Assembly (NCBI GenBank): GCA_011051475.1
Contig: DRLE01000226.1
Span: forward strand, 1-12,389
DNA: 12,389 bases
Direction of reading: 5' to 3'
Source of the DNA: Gammaproteobacteria bacterium
GTDB taxonomy: Bacteria; Pseudomonadota; Gammaproteobacteria; SZUA-229
In this document: in pieces, positions 1 to 8,185 of the stretch
How the letters are laid out: the number at the start of each line of letters is the position of its first letter
How positions within the stretch are numbered: position 1 is the stretch's first letter
The notes under the pieces: generated by a model
Told to the model about the DNA's origin: nothing
The model's input: the letters and a program-made list of their open reading frames with translations, nothing else
Databases searched by the model: none
Translations under genes and position numbers: made by a program

Positions 1-760
1 CACGTCGCCAGGAGCCGGCGTGCACCTCGTAGATGGACATGGGCTCGTGCAGCCAGCTGCGCTGCCGCCGCTGTTGCAGCCAGTCACTATCCTGCCAGTC
101 ATAGTTCTCCGCTGGAGCGATATGGCTGGTGGTGTCGGGGCGCAGGCCCATGGCGCGGGCATAGGGGTCGGTCTTGTGCAGGATTTCGTCGCTGTGTGAG
201 CGGATCTCGAACTTGTAGCTGTCGCCGGGTTGCAAACCGGGAATAAACAGCTCCCACACGCCCGAGGCACCGCGGTTGCGCATGGGGTGGCGCAGGCCGT
301 GCCAGCCATTGAAGTCGCCGATCACGCTGACGCGTTTGACATTGGGCGCCCAGACCGCGAACAGGCAGCCGTCTACGCCGTCGATATTCTGCAGGTGCGC
401 GCCGAGAAAACGGTAGATATGCAGGTGCGAACCGGCGCTGAACAGGTTCAGGTCGAAATCGCTGAGTATTGGCAGAAAACTGTAGGGTGAGGTCGTGCAA
501 TGCTGTTCGCCCGAGCCTTTTTCGACCCAGCACAGGCGGTAATGCGGTGACAGGCCGTCTTTTTGCTGCAGGCTCAGCCTGATTTCAAAGCCGTCACTAC
601 CATCGATGCGCTGCATCGGACCGATGCCCTCGAGTTCGACGCTCTCGGCCGTGGGCATAAAGGCGCGCACCACATAGCCCGGGCGGGCGGGGTGCAGGCC
701 CAGCCATTCGAAGGGGTCATGGTGCCAGCCCTGCTGGATTCTTGTCAGTGCGTCTGTCAT
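1..760 (-). CDS. glgB: 1,4-alpha-glucan branching enzyme GlgB, N-terminal part (runs off the left edge)
   Basis: GlgB transfers alpha-1,4 chain segments to make alpha-1,6 branches in cytoplasmic glycogen. Only the first 253 codons are present, with no stop; the catalytic GH13 barrel lies outside. The visible part starts with a GlgB N1 module (HHDPFEWLGLHP, residues 13-24). It continues into the CBM48/N2 module (residues ~104-215, with LFAVWAPN, VSVIGDFNGW and YKFEIRS). It ends at the run-in to the barrel, MSIYEVHAGSWRR (241-253), where E. coli has IYEVHLGSWRR. Having both N1 and N2 marks the long (~700-residue) proteobacterial form. The ATG at 760 is chosen because MTDALTRIQQGWHHDPF aligns with the family start. 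No clear Shine-Dalgarno sequence precedes it, and the malQ stop is only 24 bases upstream, so translation probably depends on the operon mRNA. Identity is secure. Confidence 0.95.
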   Translation of the reverse strand, partial: MTDALTRIQQGWHHDPFEWLGLHPARPGYVVRAFMPTAESVELEGIGPMQRIDGSDGFEIRLSLQQKDGLSPHYRLCWVEKGSGEQHCTTSPYSFLPILSDFDLNLFSAGSHLHIYRFLGAHLQNIDGVDGCLFAVWAPNVKRVSVIGDFNGWHGLRHPMRNRGASGVWELFIPGLQPGDSYKFEIRSHSDEILHKTDPYARAMGLRPDTTSHIAPAENYDWQDSDWLQQRRQRSWLHEPMSIYEVHAGSWRR

Positions 761-784
761 GGTAGTGTCTGTTTTTCTGCCTGT

Positions 785-2236
785 TCAGTATGGCAGGTTT
801 TCTGCTTTTGTCGCTGCATGATCCGCTTTTATCGGCATGGTGTCCGGCAGGCGATGTGCGGTTTCAATGCGTGCGCGCATATGGCTCTGCCAGTCATGGT
901 CTTCCAGTTGTTCCAGCTGCTGCCAGCCCAGTTGCCACTGCCAGTTGTCTTGCGTGGTGCCGGGTATATTCATGCGTGCCTCGCTGCCCAGATGCAGGAT
1001 ATCCTGTACCGGTATCATACTCATGCAGGCCGGTGAGTGCAGCGCGCCTTCGATCATTCTTTCCACCACAGCCTCGACCGAGTCGTCATGGGGCAGGCCC
1101 AGGTCATGCAGCACCTGGCCCTTGACATGGTCGGGCAGGCTGTTGAACCAGCCCTTCGTGGTGTCATTGTCATGCGTGCCGGTATAGACGACGCGATCCT
1201 CGCTGATGTTTTTCAGTTTGTGCGGATTGTCGTCGAATTCATCGAAACCGAACTGCAGCACGGCAATACCGGGCAACCGGTATTTCTTTCGCAGCGCGGT
1301 GACCTCGGGCGTAATAATGCCCAGGTCCTCGGCAACAAAGGGCAGCGCGCTGCCGTCATTATTATTGAGCATATTGCGGATGCTGGAAAGCAGGGCGTCA
1401 CCGGGTATCTTCTGCCAGTGGCCGTCAACCGCGGTATCACAGTCGGCATCGATCATCCATGCCGCTTCCAGCCCGCGGAAGTGGTCGATACGTATCAGGT
1501 CAAACTGTTGCAGGTGATGATTGATGCGGGCCTTCCACCAGGTAAAGTCATCCTGCTGCATCTGTTCCCAGTCGTAGTGCGGGTTGCCCCAGCGCTGGCC
1601 GGTGGGTGAGAAGTAGTCCGGCGGCACGCCGCTGACCACTTCCATATTGCCTTCCTCATCCAGCAGAAACTGCTCACGGTGTGCCCAGACATCGGCGCTG
1701 TCATGGCCGATATAAATGGGCATATCACCGAACAGCAGTATGTCCAGCGCTGAGGCCTGCCGGCGGATGTTCTGCCAGCGCCGGTGTAGCCGGTATTGCT
1801 GCCATTTCAGCAGGGTTATGGCTGTAGCGTGCTCACGGTTTGCCGTCTGCAGGGTACTGCTGTCGCGAAACCGGTATGGCCGTGGCCAGTCGTTCCAGGC
1901 GCGGTCGTCGAACTGTTGCTTGAGCACCCTGAAAAGCGCGTAGTCGTCCAGCCAGAACTGCTGCTGATGGCAGAAGTCAGTAAAGTTTTTATCATCTACA
2001 TCCAGCGGTGCGTAGTCGGGCAGCAGCGCCGGATTCATGGCGAAAGCCGAGGTGCACTGGTAGGGTGACAGTCCGGCCTGGGGTTCGCCCAGTGGCAGCA
2101 CCTGCCAGACGCTGAAACCGGCACCGGCCAGTAGCCGTAGCCAGCGCTCGACACTGTTGTCGAGGCTGCCCGAAGGCAGTGATGTAGGGTGCAGCAAAAG
2201 ACCGCAGCGCCGGCGATGGAGGTTGACGGTAGACAT
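785..2236 (-). CDS. malQ: 4-alpha-glucanotransferase (amylomaltase, GH77)
   Basis: MalQ disproportionates malto-oligosaccharides in the cytoplasm by moving maltosyl or longer units between chains and releasing glucose. The 483-residue length is normal for bacterial GH77. Visible GH77 motifs: SPYQCTSAFAMNP (57-69), GDMPIYIGHDSADVW (170-184), GVPPDYFSPTGQRWGNPHYDW (203-223), RIDHFRG with nucleophile D251, VAEDLG with acid/base E303, and YTGTHDND with the third carboxylate D356. MNIPGTTQDNWQW near the C-terminus is also typical. Two starts are possible: ATG at 2236 and an in-frame TTG just upstream at 2239. AGGGAAG at 2246-2252 could serve either; ATG is preferred because of the codon. The gene lies 70 bases after the GH57 gene and 24 before glgB. 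With glk four genes upstream in the same unit, its glucose product can be phosphorylated at once. The last ~20 residues extend past the conserved core. Confidence 0.95.
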   Translation of the reverse strand: MSTVNLHRRRCGLLLHPTSLPSGSLDNSVERWLRLLAGAGFSVWQVLPLGEPQAGLSPYQCTSAFAMNPALLPDYAPLDVDDKNFTDFCHQQQFWLDDYALFRVLKQQFDDRAWNDWPRPYRFRDSSTLQTANREHATAITLLKWQQYRLHRRWQNIRRQASALDILLFGDMPIYIGHDSADVWAHREQFLLDEEGNMEVVSGVPPDYFSPTGQRWGNPHYDWEQMQQDDFTWWKARINHHLQQFDLIRIDHFRGLEAAWMIDADCDTAVDGHWQKIPGDALLSSIRNMLNNNDGSALPFVAEDLGIITPEVTALRKKYRLPGIAVLQFGFDEFDDNPHKLKNISEDRVVYTGTHDNDTTKGWFNSLPDHVKGQVLHDLGLPHDDSVEAVVERMIEGALHSPACMSMIPVQDILHLGSEARMNIPGTTQDNWQWQLGWQQLEQLEDHDWQSHMRARIETAHRLPDTMPIKADHAATKAENLPY

Positions 2237-2245
2237 CAATGCTTA

Positions 2246-2252
2246 CTTCCCT
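2246..2252 (-). promoter_or_regulatory. Ribosome binding site of malQ, compatible with two starts
   Basis: On the minus strand AGGGAAG is followed by TAAGCA, then TTG, then ATG. The last G lies 9 bases from the ATG (2236) and 6 from the TTG (2239). Both fit the usual spacing, so the sequence does not settle the start. Confidence 0.5.
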
Positions 2253-2306
2253 GTGGTTGATAAGACTGCGGTGAATAGCGGTCTGCTGCATGAAAGACAG
2301 ACATCA

Positions 2307-4079
2307 TCAGGTGTTTCTTAACATGGTACCGGCGTTTTCCGGATTGCCACCGCCGAGTGACAGCGGTTCATCCAGGTTTTCCGGCACCGGCAGTTGCAGC
2401 AGGCAGTAGAGGTTCTTCAGCTGTATGCGAAACAGCTGATCGAAGTCACGGACACTGTCCGGGGAATTCACGTCTCCGAACCACCAGAACCAGTCGGAAC
2501 CTTCGCAGACCGCCAGCTGACGGGTGGCACGCTCGAGTTCTTCTGCGTCAAGCGTTCCACTGGCGACAACGCGGTCATAGGCCTGCTTGGCTTCCACCAG
2601 GCGCTCCCAGGCGCGGTTCTTGTCGGCTTCGCCGATCCAGGTGGAAAATGAACCGTAGACCCAGCTGCCGGCGCACATTTTTTCCAGCACATGCCGGCTG
2701 GTTTTTTCAGCCACGGCGGAAAAGGTGGTGGCCCGTATTCTTTTGTGTCCGGGCAGCACGCTGTAAAGATGGTTAAGGAAGTAATAGCCGTTATGCGGGT
2801 AGTACTCCCAGGCGTTCTCACCATCGAGAATCACGGGGATAACATGGCGGTGCGCGCTGTCGCCGAGAAAGTCGGCAATATTGATCAGGTTTCTGATCAG
2901 ATCCTCGGCGGCTTCTATGGAATCCATCTTGCTGTATTTAAAACCGATCAGGTCGGAAAGGCCGTCGTCACGAAAGAAGATATTCGGCGAGTGATCGCGT
3001 AACACATGCGGGTGGAACAGGGCGTGTTTGGTTTTTACCATTTCAGGATCATGCGGACTCAGTTCAACGCTGTTGCGCCAGACCGCTTCACCGGAGGCCG
3101 TCCACTGAAAACCGAATTCCTCGATCAGGGCAATGGCGTCTTCTGAAATACCACCTTCGGCCAGCCAGATGCCCTGCGGGCGGAAACCGAAATAATGTTC
3201 GAAGCACTCGATGCCGTGCTGGATGTGCCAGCGCGAGCGCTCGACACCGCCGGGGTAGTTGCCGCAGGCCGGGCGCGGGGCGTCGCCCTGGGCGCAGGCC
3301 ATATTGTCCATATCATTCAATAAAGGAATGATTGGATGGCCATAGGGTGTCATCGACAGTTCGATCTGACCGTTTTCCGCCAGCCTGCGATATCGAGGTA
3401 TCAACTGTGAAATGCAGTCATGGATAAGCAGTATCAGGTCGCGGCGGTCGGCTTTGTCAAACAGGCGAGCCTTTTCAATCAGGTCACGGGAAACCTGCGT
3501 CTGTTTCAGCGTGTGTCCCAGCCAGGCCAGGTGGTACCACATCAGTACATCGACAAAGTATTGCGTATCCAGATATTGCAGGCAGATGCTGTCATGCTCG
3601 TCACATTCCCCCCTTGGAAACATGCTGCTTACCATGTCCAGCAGATGCCTGAAATCCGGGTAGGGGTCGATCATTTTTTCGGCATTGGCGCGCTGGCAGT
3701 CACAAAGTATCTGGTAGCGTTCATGCAACGACTCGGGAATCGGCGTGGCGCCGGCGAGCAGGTTGAGCAGGGGGTCTTTCATCGGCCTGGCATGATCCAG
3801 CCAGTTTTTCAGTTGCTGCGCGTAATCATCGAGCTGTTCGAGCAGTACCGGAGCGAAGTTCACCACAAGCTGCATGTCGGGGTGGGCTTCAAGGTGGGAG
3901 ACCATGTCTTCGTAGTCCTTGATCGCGTGCAGATAGACCCAGGGCAGGCTGTAGTCACCGTCGATGCCCTGCTGGTACCAGGGCTGGTGCATGTGCCAGC
4001 ACAGCACAAAGTTGACGGTCCTGTCTGTATTGTGCCTTTTGCTGGCTGTTCCGGCCTTGTCTGAATTGTCTGTAGTCAT
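2307..4079 (-). CDS. Glycoside hydrolase family 57 protein (alpha-amylase/glucanotransferase-like)
   Basis: A 590-residue cytoplasmic enzyme with no signal peptide, recognisable as GH57 by its conserved regions. Region 1 is WHMHQPWY (28-35) and region 2 is MTPYGHPIIPLL (243-254). Region 3 is GIWLAEGGISE (303-313), with E308 as the expected nucleophile. Region 4 is VILDGENAWEYY (416-427), with D419 as the expected acid/base. The C-terminal part has GSWVYGSFSTWIGEADKNRAWE (about 471-492) and EGSDWFWWFGD (526-536), as in proteins annotated alpha-amylase/alpha-mannosidase of COG1449 type. GH57 includes amylases, amylopullulanases, 4-alpha-glucanotransferases and branching enzymes, and the motifs do not separate these. 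Its place between glgC and malQ argues for alpha-glucan (glycogen or maltodextrin) as substrate. The start at 4079 follows the glgC stop by 21 bases and has no obvious Shine-Dalgarno, consistent with operon translation. Family assignment is secure; substrate and reaction are inferred. Confidence 0.9.
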   Translation of the reverse strand: MTTDNSDKAGTASKRHNTDRTVNFVLCWHMHQPWYQQGIDGDYSLPWVYLHAIKDYEDMVSHLEAHPDMQLVVNFAPVLLEQLDDYAQQLKNWLDHARPMKDPLLNLLAGATPIPESLHERYQILCDCQRANAEKMIDPYPDFRHLLDMVSSMFPRGECDEHDSICLQYLDTQYFVDVLMWYHLAWLGHTLKQTQVSRDLIEKARLFDKADRRDLILLIHDCISQLIPRYRRLAENGQIELSMTPYGHPIIPLLNDMDNMACAQGDAPRPACGNYPGGVERSRWHIQHGIECFEHYFGFRPQGIWLAEGGISEDAIALIEEFGFQWTASGEAVWRNSVELSPHDPEMVKTKHALFHPHVLRDHSPNIFFRDDGLSDLIGFKYSKMDSIEAAEDLIRNLINIADFLGDSAHRHVIPVILDGENAWEYYPHNGYYFLNHLYSVLPGHKRIRATTFSAVAEKTSRHVLEKMCAGSWVYGSFSTWIGEADKNRAWERLVEAKQAYDRVVASGTLDAEELERATRQLAVCEGSDWFWWFGDVNSPDSVRDFDQLFRIQLKNLYCLLQLPVPENLDEPLSLGGGNPENAGTMLRNT

Positions 4080-4100
4080 AAGGTTTTTATGTGTTCGGAC

Positions 4101-5420
4101 TTATCTGCCCTTCAACTCTTCTTTATCGATCATATAAAGGTTCTGCCCCAGCATTTTCGGTGTTACCAGCACGATACCACTGTCAGAGACATAGAATCGC
4201 CTGCGATCTTCTTCCAGGTCTTCACCGATAACCGTACCGTCTTCAATGGTGCAGGCCTTGTCGATAATGGCGCGGGTAATGCGGCAGTTCTTGCCGATGG
4301 AAACCTTGGGCAGCACCACGCTGTCCTTGACGATGGTGCCGCGCTCGATCTCGGTGGCGAAGAAGATGACCGAACGCTTGACGCGTGCGCCGGAGAGAAT
4401 ACAGCCGCCTGCCACCAGCGAGTCGATGGCATGGCCGCGGGCGTCGTCATCATCGAAAACGAACTTGGCGGGCGGGTGCTGGGTCTGGTAGGTCCAGATC
4501 GGCCAGTCTCGCGAATACAGGTTGAGTTCGGGTTCGACCTCGCAGAGTTCCATATTGGCCTCCCAGTAGGAATCCACGGTGCCGACATCACGCCAGTAGG
4601 CGGGGCTGCCGTCATCCTTGGTAAACGGGTAGGCATAGGCATTACAGATATTAATGCTCTTGGGCACGATATCCCTGCCGAAATCATGCGCCGAGTTTTC
4701 ATCTTCGGAATCCTCGATCAGGCTGGCATAGAGATAGGAGGTGGAAAAGATATAAATGCCCATGGACGCCAGTGCCTTGTCCGGTTTGCCCGGCATGGCT
4801 TCGGGATCGGCGGGCTTCTCGGTGAATTTGGTGATGCGATAGTCCTTGTCAACGGACATGACGCCGAACCCGGTGGCCTCCTCACGGGGCACTTCGATGC
4901 AGCCAACGGTCAGGTCCGAGCCCGAGGTGACATGCTGGTAGAGCATCTTGGAATAGTCCATGGTATAGATATGGTCGCCGCCGAGCACAATAACATTGTC
5001 CGGCGCGTGCCGGCGGATAATATCGATATTCTGATAGAGGGCGTCGGCGGTGCCCCGGTACCACTGCTCGTCAACGCGCTGCTGCGCCGGGATCAGCTCG
5101 ACAAACTCGCCGATTTCGGCGCGCATAAAACCCCAGGCGCGTTGCAGGTGGCGAATCAGGGAGTGTGACTTGTACTGCGTGAGTACCCCGATACGACGCA
5201 GACCCGAGTTAACGCAGTTGGACAGGGCGAAATCGATAATGCGGTACTTGCCGCCGAAGGGCACCGCCGGCTTGGCGCGCCAGGCGGTCAGGCCCTTGAG
5301 CCGGGAGCCGGAGCCGCCTGCCAGTATCAGAACCAGGGTCTTGCGCGTGAGTTCGGAGCCGAGGTTGGTGTCGGTATAGTAGCGGTAGTTTTTTTTCTGG
5401 GTCTGTTTGCTTGTGGTCAT
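4101..5420 (-). CDS. glgC: Glucose-1-phosphate adenylyltransferase (ADP-glucose pyrophosphorylase)
   Basis: GlgC makes ADP-glucose and pyrophosphate from glucose-1-phosphate and ATP, the committed step of bacterial glycogen synthesis. The 439 residues match the family. The N-terminal nucleotidyltransferase domain shows LILAGGSGSRLKGLT (31-45), RAKPAVPFGGKYRIIDFALSN (from 48), VLGGDHIYTMDYSKM (145-159, catalytic D149, matching E. coli D142) and FTEKP (199-203, K202, matching E. coli K195). The C-terminal part is the left-handed beta-helix (GARVKRSVIF, DSVVLPKVSIGKNCR), ending EEDRRRFYVSDSGIVLVTPKML. The position of E. coli K39, a fructose-1,6-bisphosphate activator site, is W47 here, and E. 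coli R29 is S37, so allosteric control may differ. The ATG at 5420 overlaps the glk stop as ATGA; a partial CAGG lies 7 bases upstream. Confidence 0.97.
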   Translation of the reverse strand: MTTSKQTQKKNYRYYTDTNLGSELTRKTLVLILAGGSGSRLKGLTAWRAKPAVPFGGKYRIIDFALSNCVNSGLRRIGVLTQYKSHSLIRHLQRAWGFMRAEIGEFVELIPAQQRVDEQWYRGTADALYQNIDIIRRHAPDNVIVLGGDHIYTMDYSKMLYQHVTSGSDLTVGCIEVPREEATGFGVMSVDKDYRITKFTEKPADPEAMPGKPDKALASMGIYIFSTSYLYASLIEDSEDENSAHDFGRDIVPKSINICNAYAYPFTKDDGSPAYWRDVGTVDSYWEANMELCEVEPELNLYSRDWPIWTYQTQHPPAKFVFDDDDARGHAIDSLVAGGCILSGARVKRSVIFFATEIERGTIVKDSVVLPKVSIGKNCRITRAIIDKACTIEDGTVIGEDLEEDRRRFYVSDSGIVLVTPKMLGQNLYMIDKEELKGR

Positions 5421-6388
5421 CTGGATACCTGCTGTATTTTGACGGCTTCTGACAGGGCGCCGAGTACGCCCACGCGTTCTTCTGTGACCAGGTAAACCGG
5501 TACCTGTTCCACCAGTGTACGCATTCTTCCCTTGTTGCGATATGCGTTTAAAAAATCATCCGACTGCATGCTGTCCGATATTTTGGCGGCAATGCCGCCG
5601 GTAATGTAAATACCCTGATTCGGTTTGAACAGCATGGCTATATTACCGATATAGGCACCGTAGATCTGTACGAATGTCGACAGCGCGCGGCCGGCATCGG
5701 CATTATCGATGGCGTGCTGGCTGATCCAGCCAGGCTCGATGTTTTTTTTCTCGGTGCCGGCAAAAAAACGGTACAGGGATACCAGGCCGCTGCCCGACAG
5801 CAGCCGCTCGTATGAAACATGCTCATATTGCCGGTGCATGTACCGCAGTAGCTCAAGCTGGGTAGCATCGGCCGGAGCAAAATCCATATGCCCGCCTTCG
5901 CTGGCATGACTTTGTGTGCCGGCCTCATTTTCCTGCAGCCAGGCAACACCCAGGCCGGTACCGGCGCCGACCGCGACACGCAGTTTATTCCCATCAAGCG
6001 GATTATCAGTATTGTGTACACGATTCAGAACAATACAGCTGTCTTTGTCCAGTTGCAGGGTACCGAGCGCGGAGGCCTGAAAGTCATTGATAAAAAACAC
6101 CTCAGGAATACCGAAAGTGTCTTTCAATACCTGTTTTTCAATAATCCACGGCAGGTTCGTCAGGCGCGCGCCCTGGCTGCTGACCGGTCCCGGCAGCGCA
6201 AGCATAAGGATATCGATATCACCACCTTGCAGCCTGCTGTCGGTTATAAAGGTCTGCAGCAGGGCTTCGAAATCATCAAAGCCGGTACTGGCATAGCATG
6301 TTTCGTTTAGTATTGACGTCGTCTGCCCGCTGCTGGCATATAACAGTCTTGTCTTGGTGCCACCAACATCCGCAGCGATAATATTCAT
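5417..6388 (-). CDS. glk: Glucokinase (non-ROK, proteobacterial Glk family)
   Basis: Glk phosphorylates free glucose with ATP to glucose-6-phosphate in the cytoplasm. The 323-residue length is normal. Visible motifs: ADVGGTKTRL phosphate-binding loop (6-15), LALPGPV (63-69), LTNLPW (76-81), FFINDFQASALG (98-109, with D102 as the expected catalytic base), VGAGTGLGVAWL (140-151), SEGGHMDFAP (163-172), ERLLSGSGLVSLY (194-206) and ITGGI (262-266). These match the E. coli-type Glk family rather than ROK kinases, since no ROK zinc motif is seen. The ATG at 6388 has AAGGGA 7 bases upstream. It is the first gene of the tightly packed glycogen cluster and is coupled to glgC by a 4-base ATGA overlap. 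It probably recovers glucose released by MalQ and the GH57 enzyme. Confidence 0.95.
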   Translation of the reverse strand: MNIIAADVGGTKTRLLYASSGQTTSILNETCYASTGFDDFEALLQTFITDSRLQGGDIDILMLALPGPVSSQGARLTNLPWIIEKQVLKDTFGIPEVFFINDFQASALGTLQLDKDSCIVLNRVHNTDNPLDGNKLRVAVGAGTGLGVAWLQENEAGTQSHASEGGHMDFAPADATQLELLRYMHRQYEHVSYERLLSGSGLVSLYRFFAGTEKKNIEPGWISQHAIDNADAGRALSTFVQIYGAYIGNIAMLFKPNQGIYITGGIAAKISDSMQSDDFLNAYRNKGRMRTLVEQVPVYLVTEERVGVLGALSEAVKIQQVSR

Positions 6389-6486
6389 GGTGAAATCCCT
6401 TCAGGGTCGGTAAAAGCGCACACGCACGTCAGTGTTTCAGCAGATAAGCCCAACACCGCTCGGATTTTTGCCGGTCTGTATGGATA

Positions 6487-6515
6487 AATATAAGATTGCG
6501 GCGCTGGCAATACAA
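6487..6515 (-). promoter_or_regulatory. Candidate sigma70 promoter for the glk-glg operon
   Basis: On the minus strand TTGTAT (6510-6515) and TATATT (6487-6492, 5 of 6 consensus bases) are separated by 17 bases, about 100 bases upstream of the glk ATG. The -35 matches poorly, so this is only the best candidate in the 199-base gnd-glk gap. No convincing terminator was seen there, so read-through from gnd remains possible. Confidence 0.3.
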
Positions 6516-6587
6516 GGCCTTAATCACCGGTTCTTGACCTGTGTCTATAAAAAACAGTTTTTACCCACGGTTCATGCAAGTGCTTCC

Positions 6588-8042
6588 CTAAACCTCGTAA
6601 GTGGTCGATGAAACCTTGCCGCCATGACCGGTCCAGTCGGTATGGAAATATTCGCCCCGTTTGCGGTCAATGCGTTCATAGGTATGCGCGCCGAAATAGT
6701 CGCGCTGTGCCTGCAGCAGGTTGGCGGGCAGGCGCTCGCTGCGATAGCCATCGAAATAGGACAGTGCCGATGAAAGTGCCGGTGCAGCGATGCCGCTTTG
6801 CGCAGCCAGTACCACTACCTTTCGCCAGCCGGCCTCTGCCGATTTCAGTGCATTGCTGAAAAAATCATCCAGTGCCAGGTTCTGCAGGCCGGGGTTTTTG
6901 TCATAGGCCTGCTTGATATTGCCGAGAAAAGCGCTGCGGATAATGCAGCCACCACGCCACATCAGCGCGATGTCGCCATAGTGAAGCTTCCAGTTGTATT
7001 CGGTGGCGGCTGCGGACATCAGCATAAAACCCTGGGCGTAGGAAATAATCTTTGATGCATACAGCGCGTCTTCCAGCGCATTGATGATTTCATCCCGGTT
7101 TTCAATCGCCGGAATTGCCGGGCCGGGGCCAAGAATACCGGCGGCATGTACGCGTTCCTCTTTCAGTGAGGATAAAACACGGGCAAATACCGATTCCCCG
7201 ATCAGGGTCAGGGGCACGCCCAGTTCAAGCGCGCTGATGCCGGTCCATTTTCCCGTGCCTTTCTGCCCGGCAGTATCAAGAATTTTCTCCAGCAGGGGTG
7301 TCCCGTCCTCATCTTTTACAATCATAATGTCGCGGGTGATATCGATAAGGTAGGAATCGAGTACGCCGTTGCTCCACTGACTGAAAATATTATGCATCTG
7401 TTCGTAATCCATGCCCAGGGCATTTTTCATCAGGGCATAGGCTTCGCAGATCAGCTGCATGTCGCCGTATTCAATGCCATTATGCACCATTTTTACGAAA
7501 TGTCCGGCACCATCTTCGCCAACCCACTGGCAACAGGGCTCGCCATCAACTTTTGCAGCGATAGACTGAAAAATATCCTTTACCAGTGGCCAGGCTTCGG
7601 GATCACCGCCGGGCATAATGGATGGGCCGAAGCGCGCGCCTTCTTCGCCACCGGATACCCCGGTGCCGATAAAGTGCAGGCCTTTCTCCCTGAGCCAGGC
7701 GGTACGACGCGTGGTGTCGGGGTAGTGTGAATTACCACCATCGATAATGACATCGCCGGGTTCAAGCAGCGGCAGTAATGAGTCGATAAAGTGGTCAACG
7801 ACTTCGCCGGCCTTGACCATCAGCATTACCTTGCGCGGTACCGACAGGGCGGCGACCAGCTCTTCAAGGCTGTGGGTTCCGCTAATGCTGTAGCCTTTTG
7901 CCGGCCCGGCGATAAATTCATCTACCTTGCTGGTGGTTCTGTTGAAGACCGCTACATGAAAACCGTGCTCGGCCATGTTAAGAACAAGATTCTGTCCCAT
8001 TACTGCAAGTCCGATTAAACCGATGTCTGCTTTTGTTTCCAT
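6588..8042 (-). CDS. gnd: 6-phosphogluconate dehydrogenase, decarboxylating
   Basis: Gnd oxidises 6-phosphogluconate to ribulose-5-phosphate and CO2 in the oxidative pentose phosphate pathway, normally yielding NADPH. The 484 residues match the long dimeric bacterial/eukaryotic class rather than the short ~300-residue class. The Rossmann domain begins IGLIGLAVMGQNLVLNMA (7-24). FNRTTSK (33-39) carries the Arg-Thr typical of NADP binding. GTGVSGGEEGARFGPSIMPGG (from 126) and KMVHNGIEYGD (184-194) supply the catalytic lysine K184 and E191. GTGKWT (262-267) and the C-terminal YFGAHTYERIDRKRGEYFHTDW are also diagnostic. The ATG at 8042 has a modest CGGGA about 8 bases upstream. zwf and pgl, frequent partners, are not in the window. 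The placement upstream of glk suggests coordination of stored-glucose release with NADPH supply, but the 199-base gap leaves operon membership open. Confidence 0.97.
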   Translation of the reverse strand: METKADIGLIGLAVMGQNLVLNMAEHGFHVAVFNRTTSKVDEFIAGPAKGYSISGTHSLEELVAALSVPRKVMLMVKAGEVVDHFIDSLLPLLEPGDVIIDGGNSHYPDTTRRTAWLREKGLHFIGTGVSGGEEGARFGPSIMPGGDPEAWPLVKDIFQSIAAKVDGEPCCQWVGEDGAGHFVKMVHNGIEYGDMQLICEAYALMKNALGMDYEQMHNIFSQWSNGVLDSYLIDITRDIMIVKDEDGTPLLEKILDTAGQKGTGKWTGISALELGVPLTLIGESVFARVLSSLKEERVHAAGILGPGPAIPAIENRDEIINALEDALYASKIISYAQGFMLMSAAATEYNWKLHYGDIALMWRGGCIIRSAFLGNIKQAYDKNPGLQNLALDDFFSNALKSAEAGWRKVVVLAAQSGIAAPALSSALSYFDGYRSERLPANLLQAQRDYFGAHTYERIDRKRGEYFHTDWTGHGGKVSSTTYEV

Positions 8043-8185
8043 TAGAATGTCCCGTGTAAGATTTGTATCGATTGTGGAGGATTAGAGTATGCAGTGCAAG
8101 CCGGGTTTGTGAAATGTAACAAAAATGTAATCTGCATAAATACAGTTCGACAGTGACAAAGCAAACTTCATTAAAAAATGAATGC

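Noticed and set aside
3420..4064. 214-codon plus-strand frame opposite the GH57 gene
   Set aside because: It is antisense to a gene with complete GH57 motifs, with no ribosome binding site and no recognisable domain.
4089..5168. Long open frame of 359 codons on the plus strand across glgC
   Set aside because: It lies antisense to glgC, whose protein is plainly recognisable. The frame's Val/Gly/Asp/Ala-rich product is the mirror of glgC codon use and matches no family I know.
6549..6562. AAAAAACAGTTTTT palindrome downstream of gnd, possible terminator
   Set aside because: The stem is almost all A-T with a 1-3 base loop and no GC core, too weak to call a terminator.
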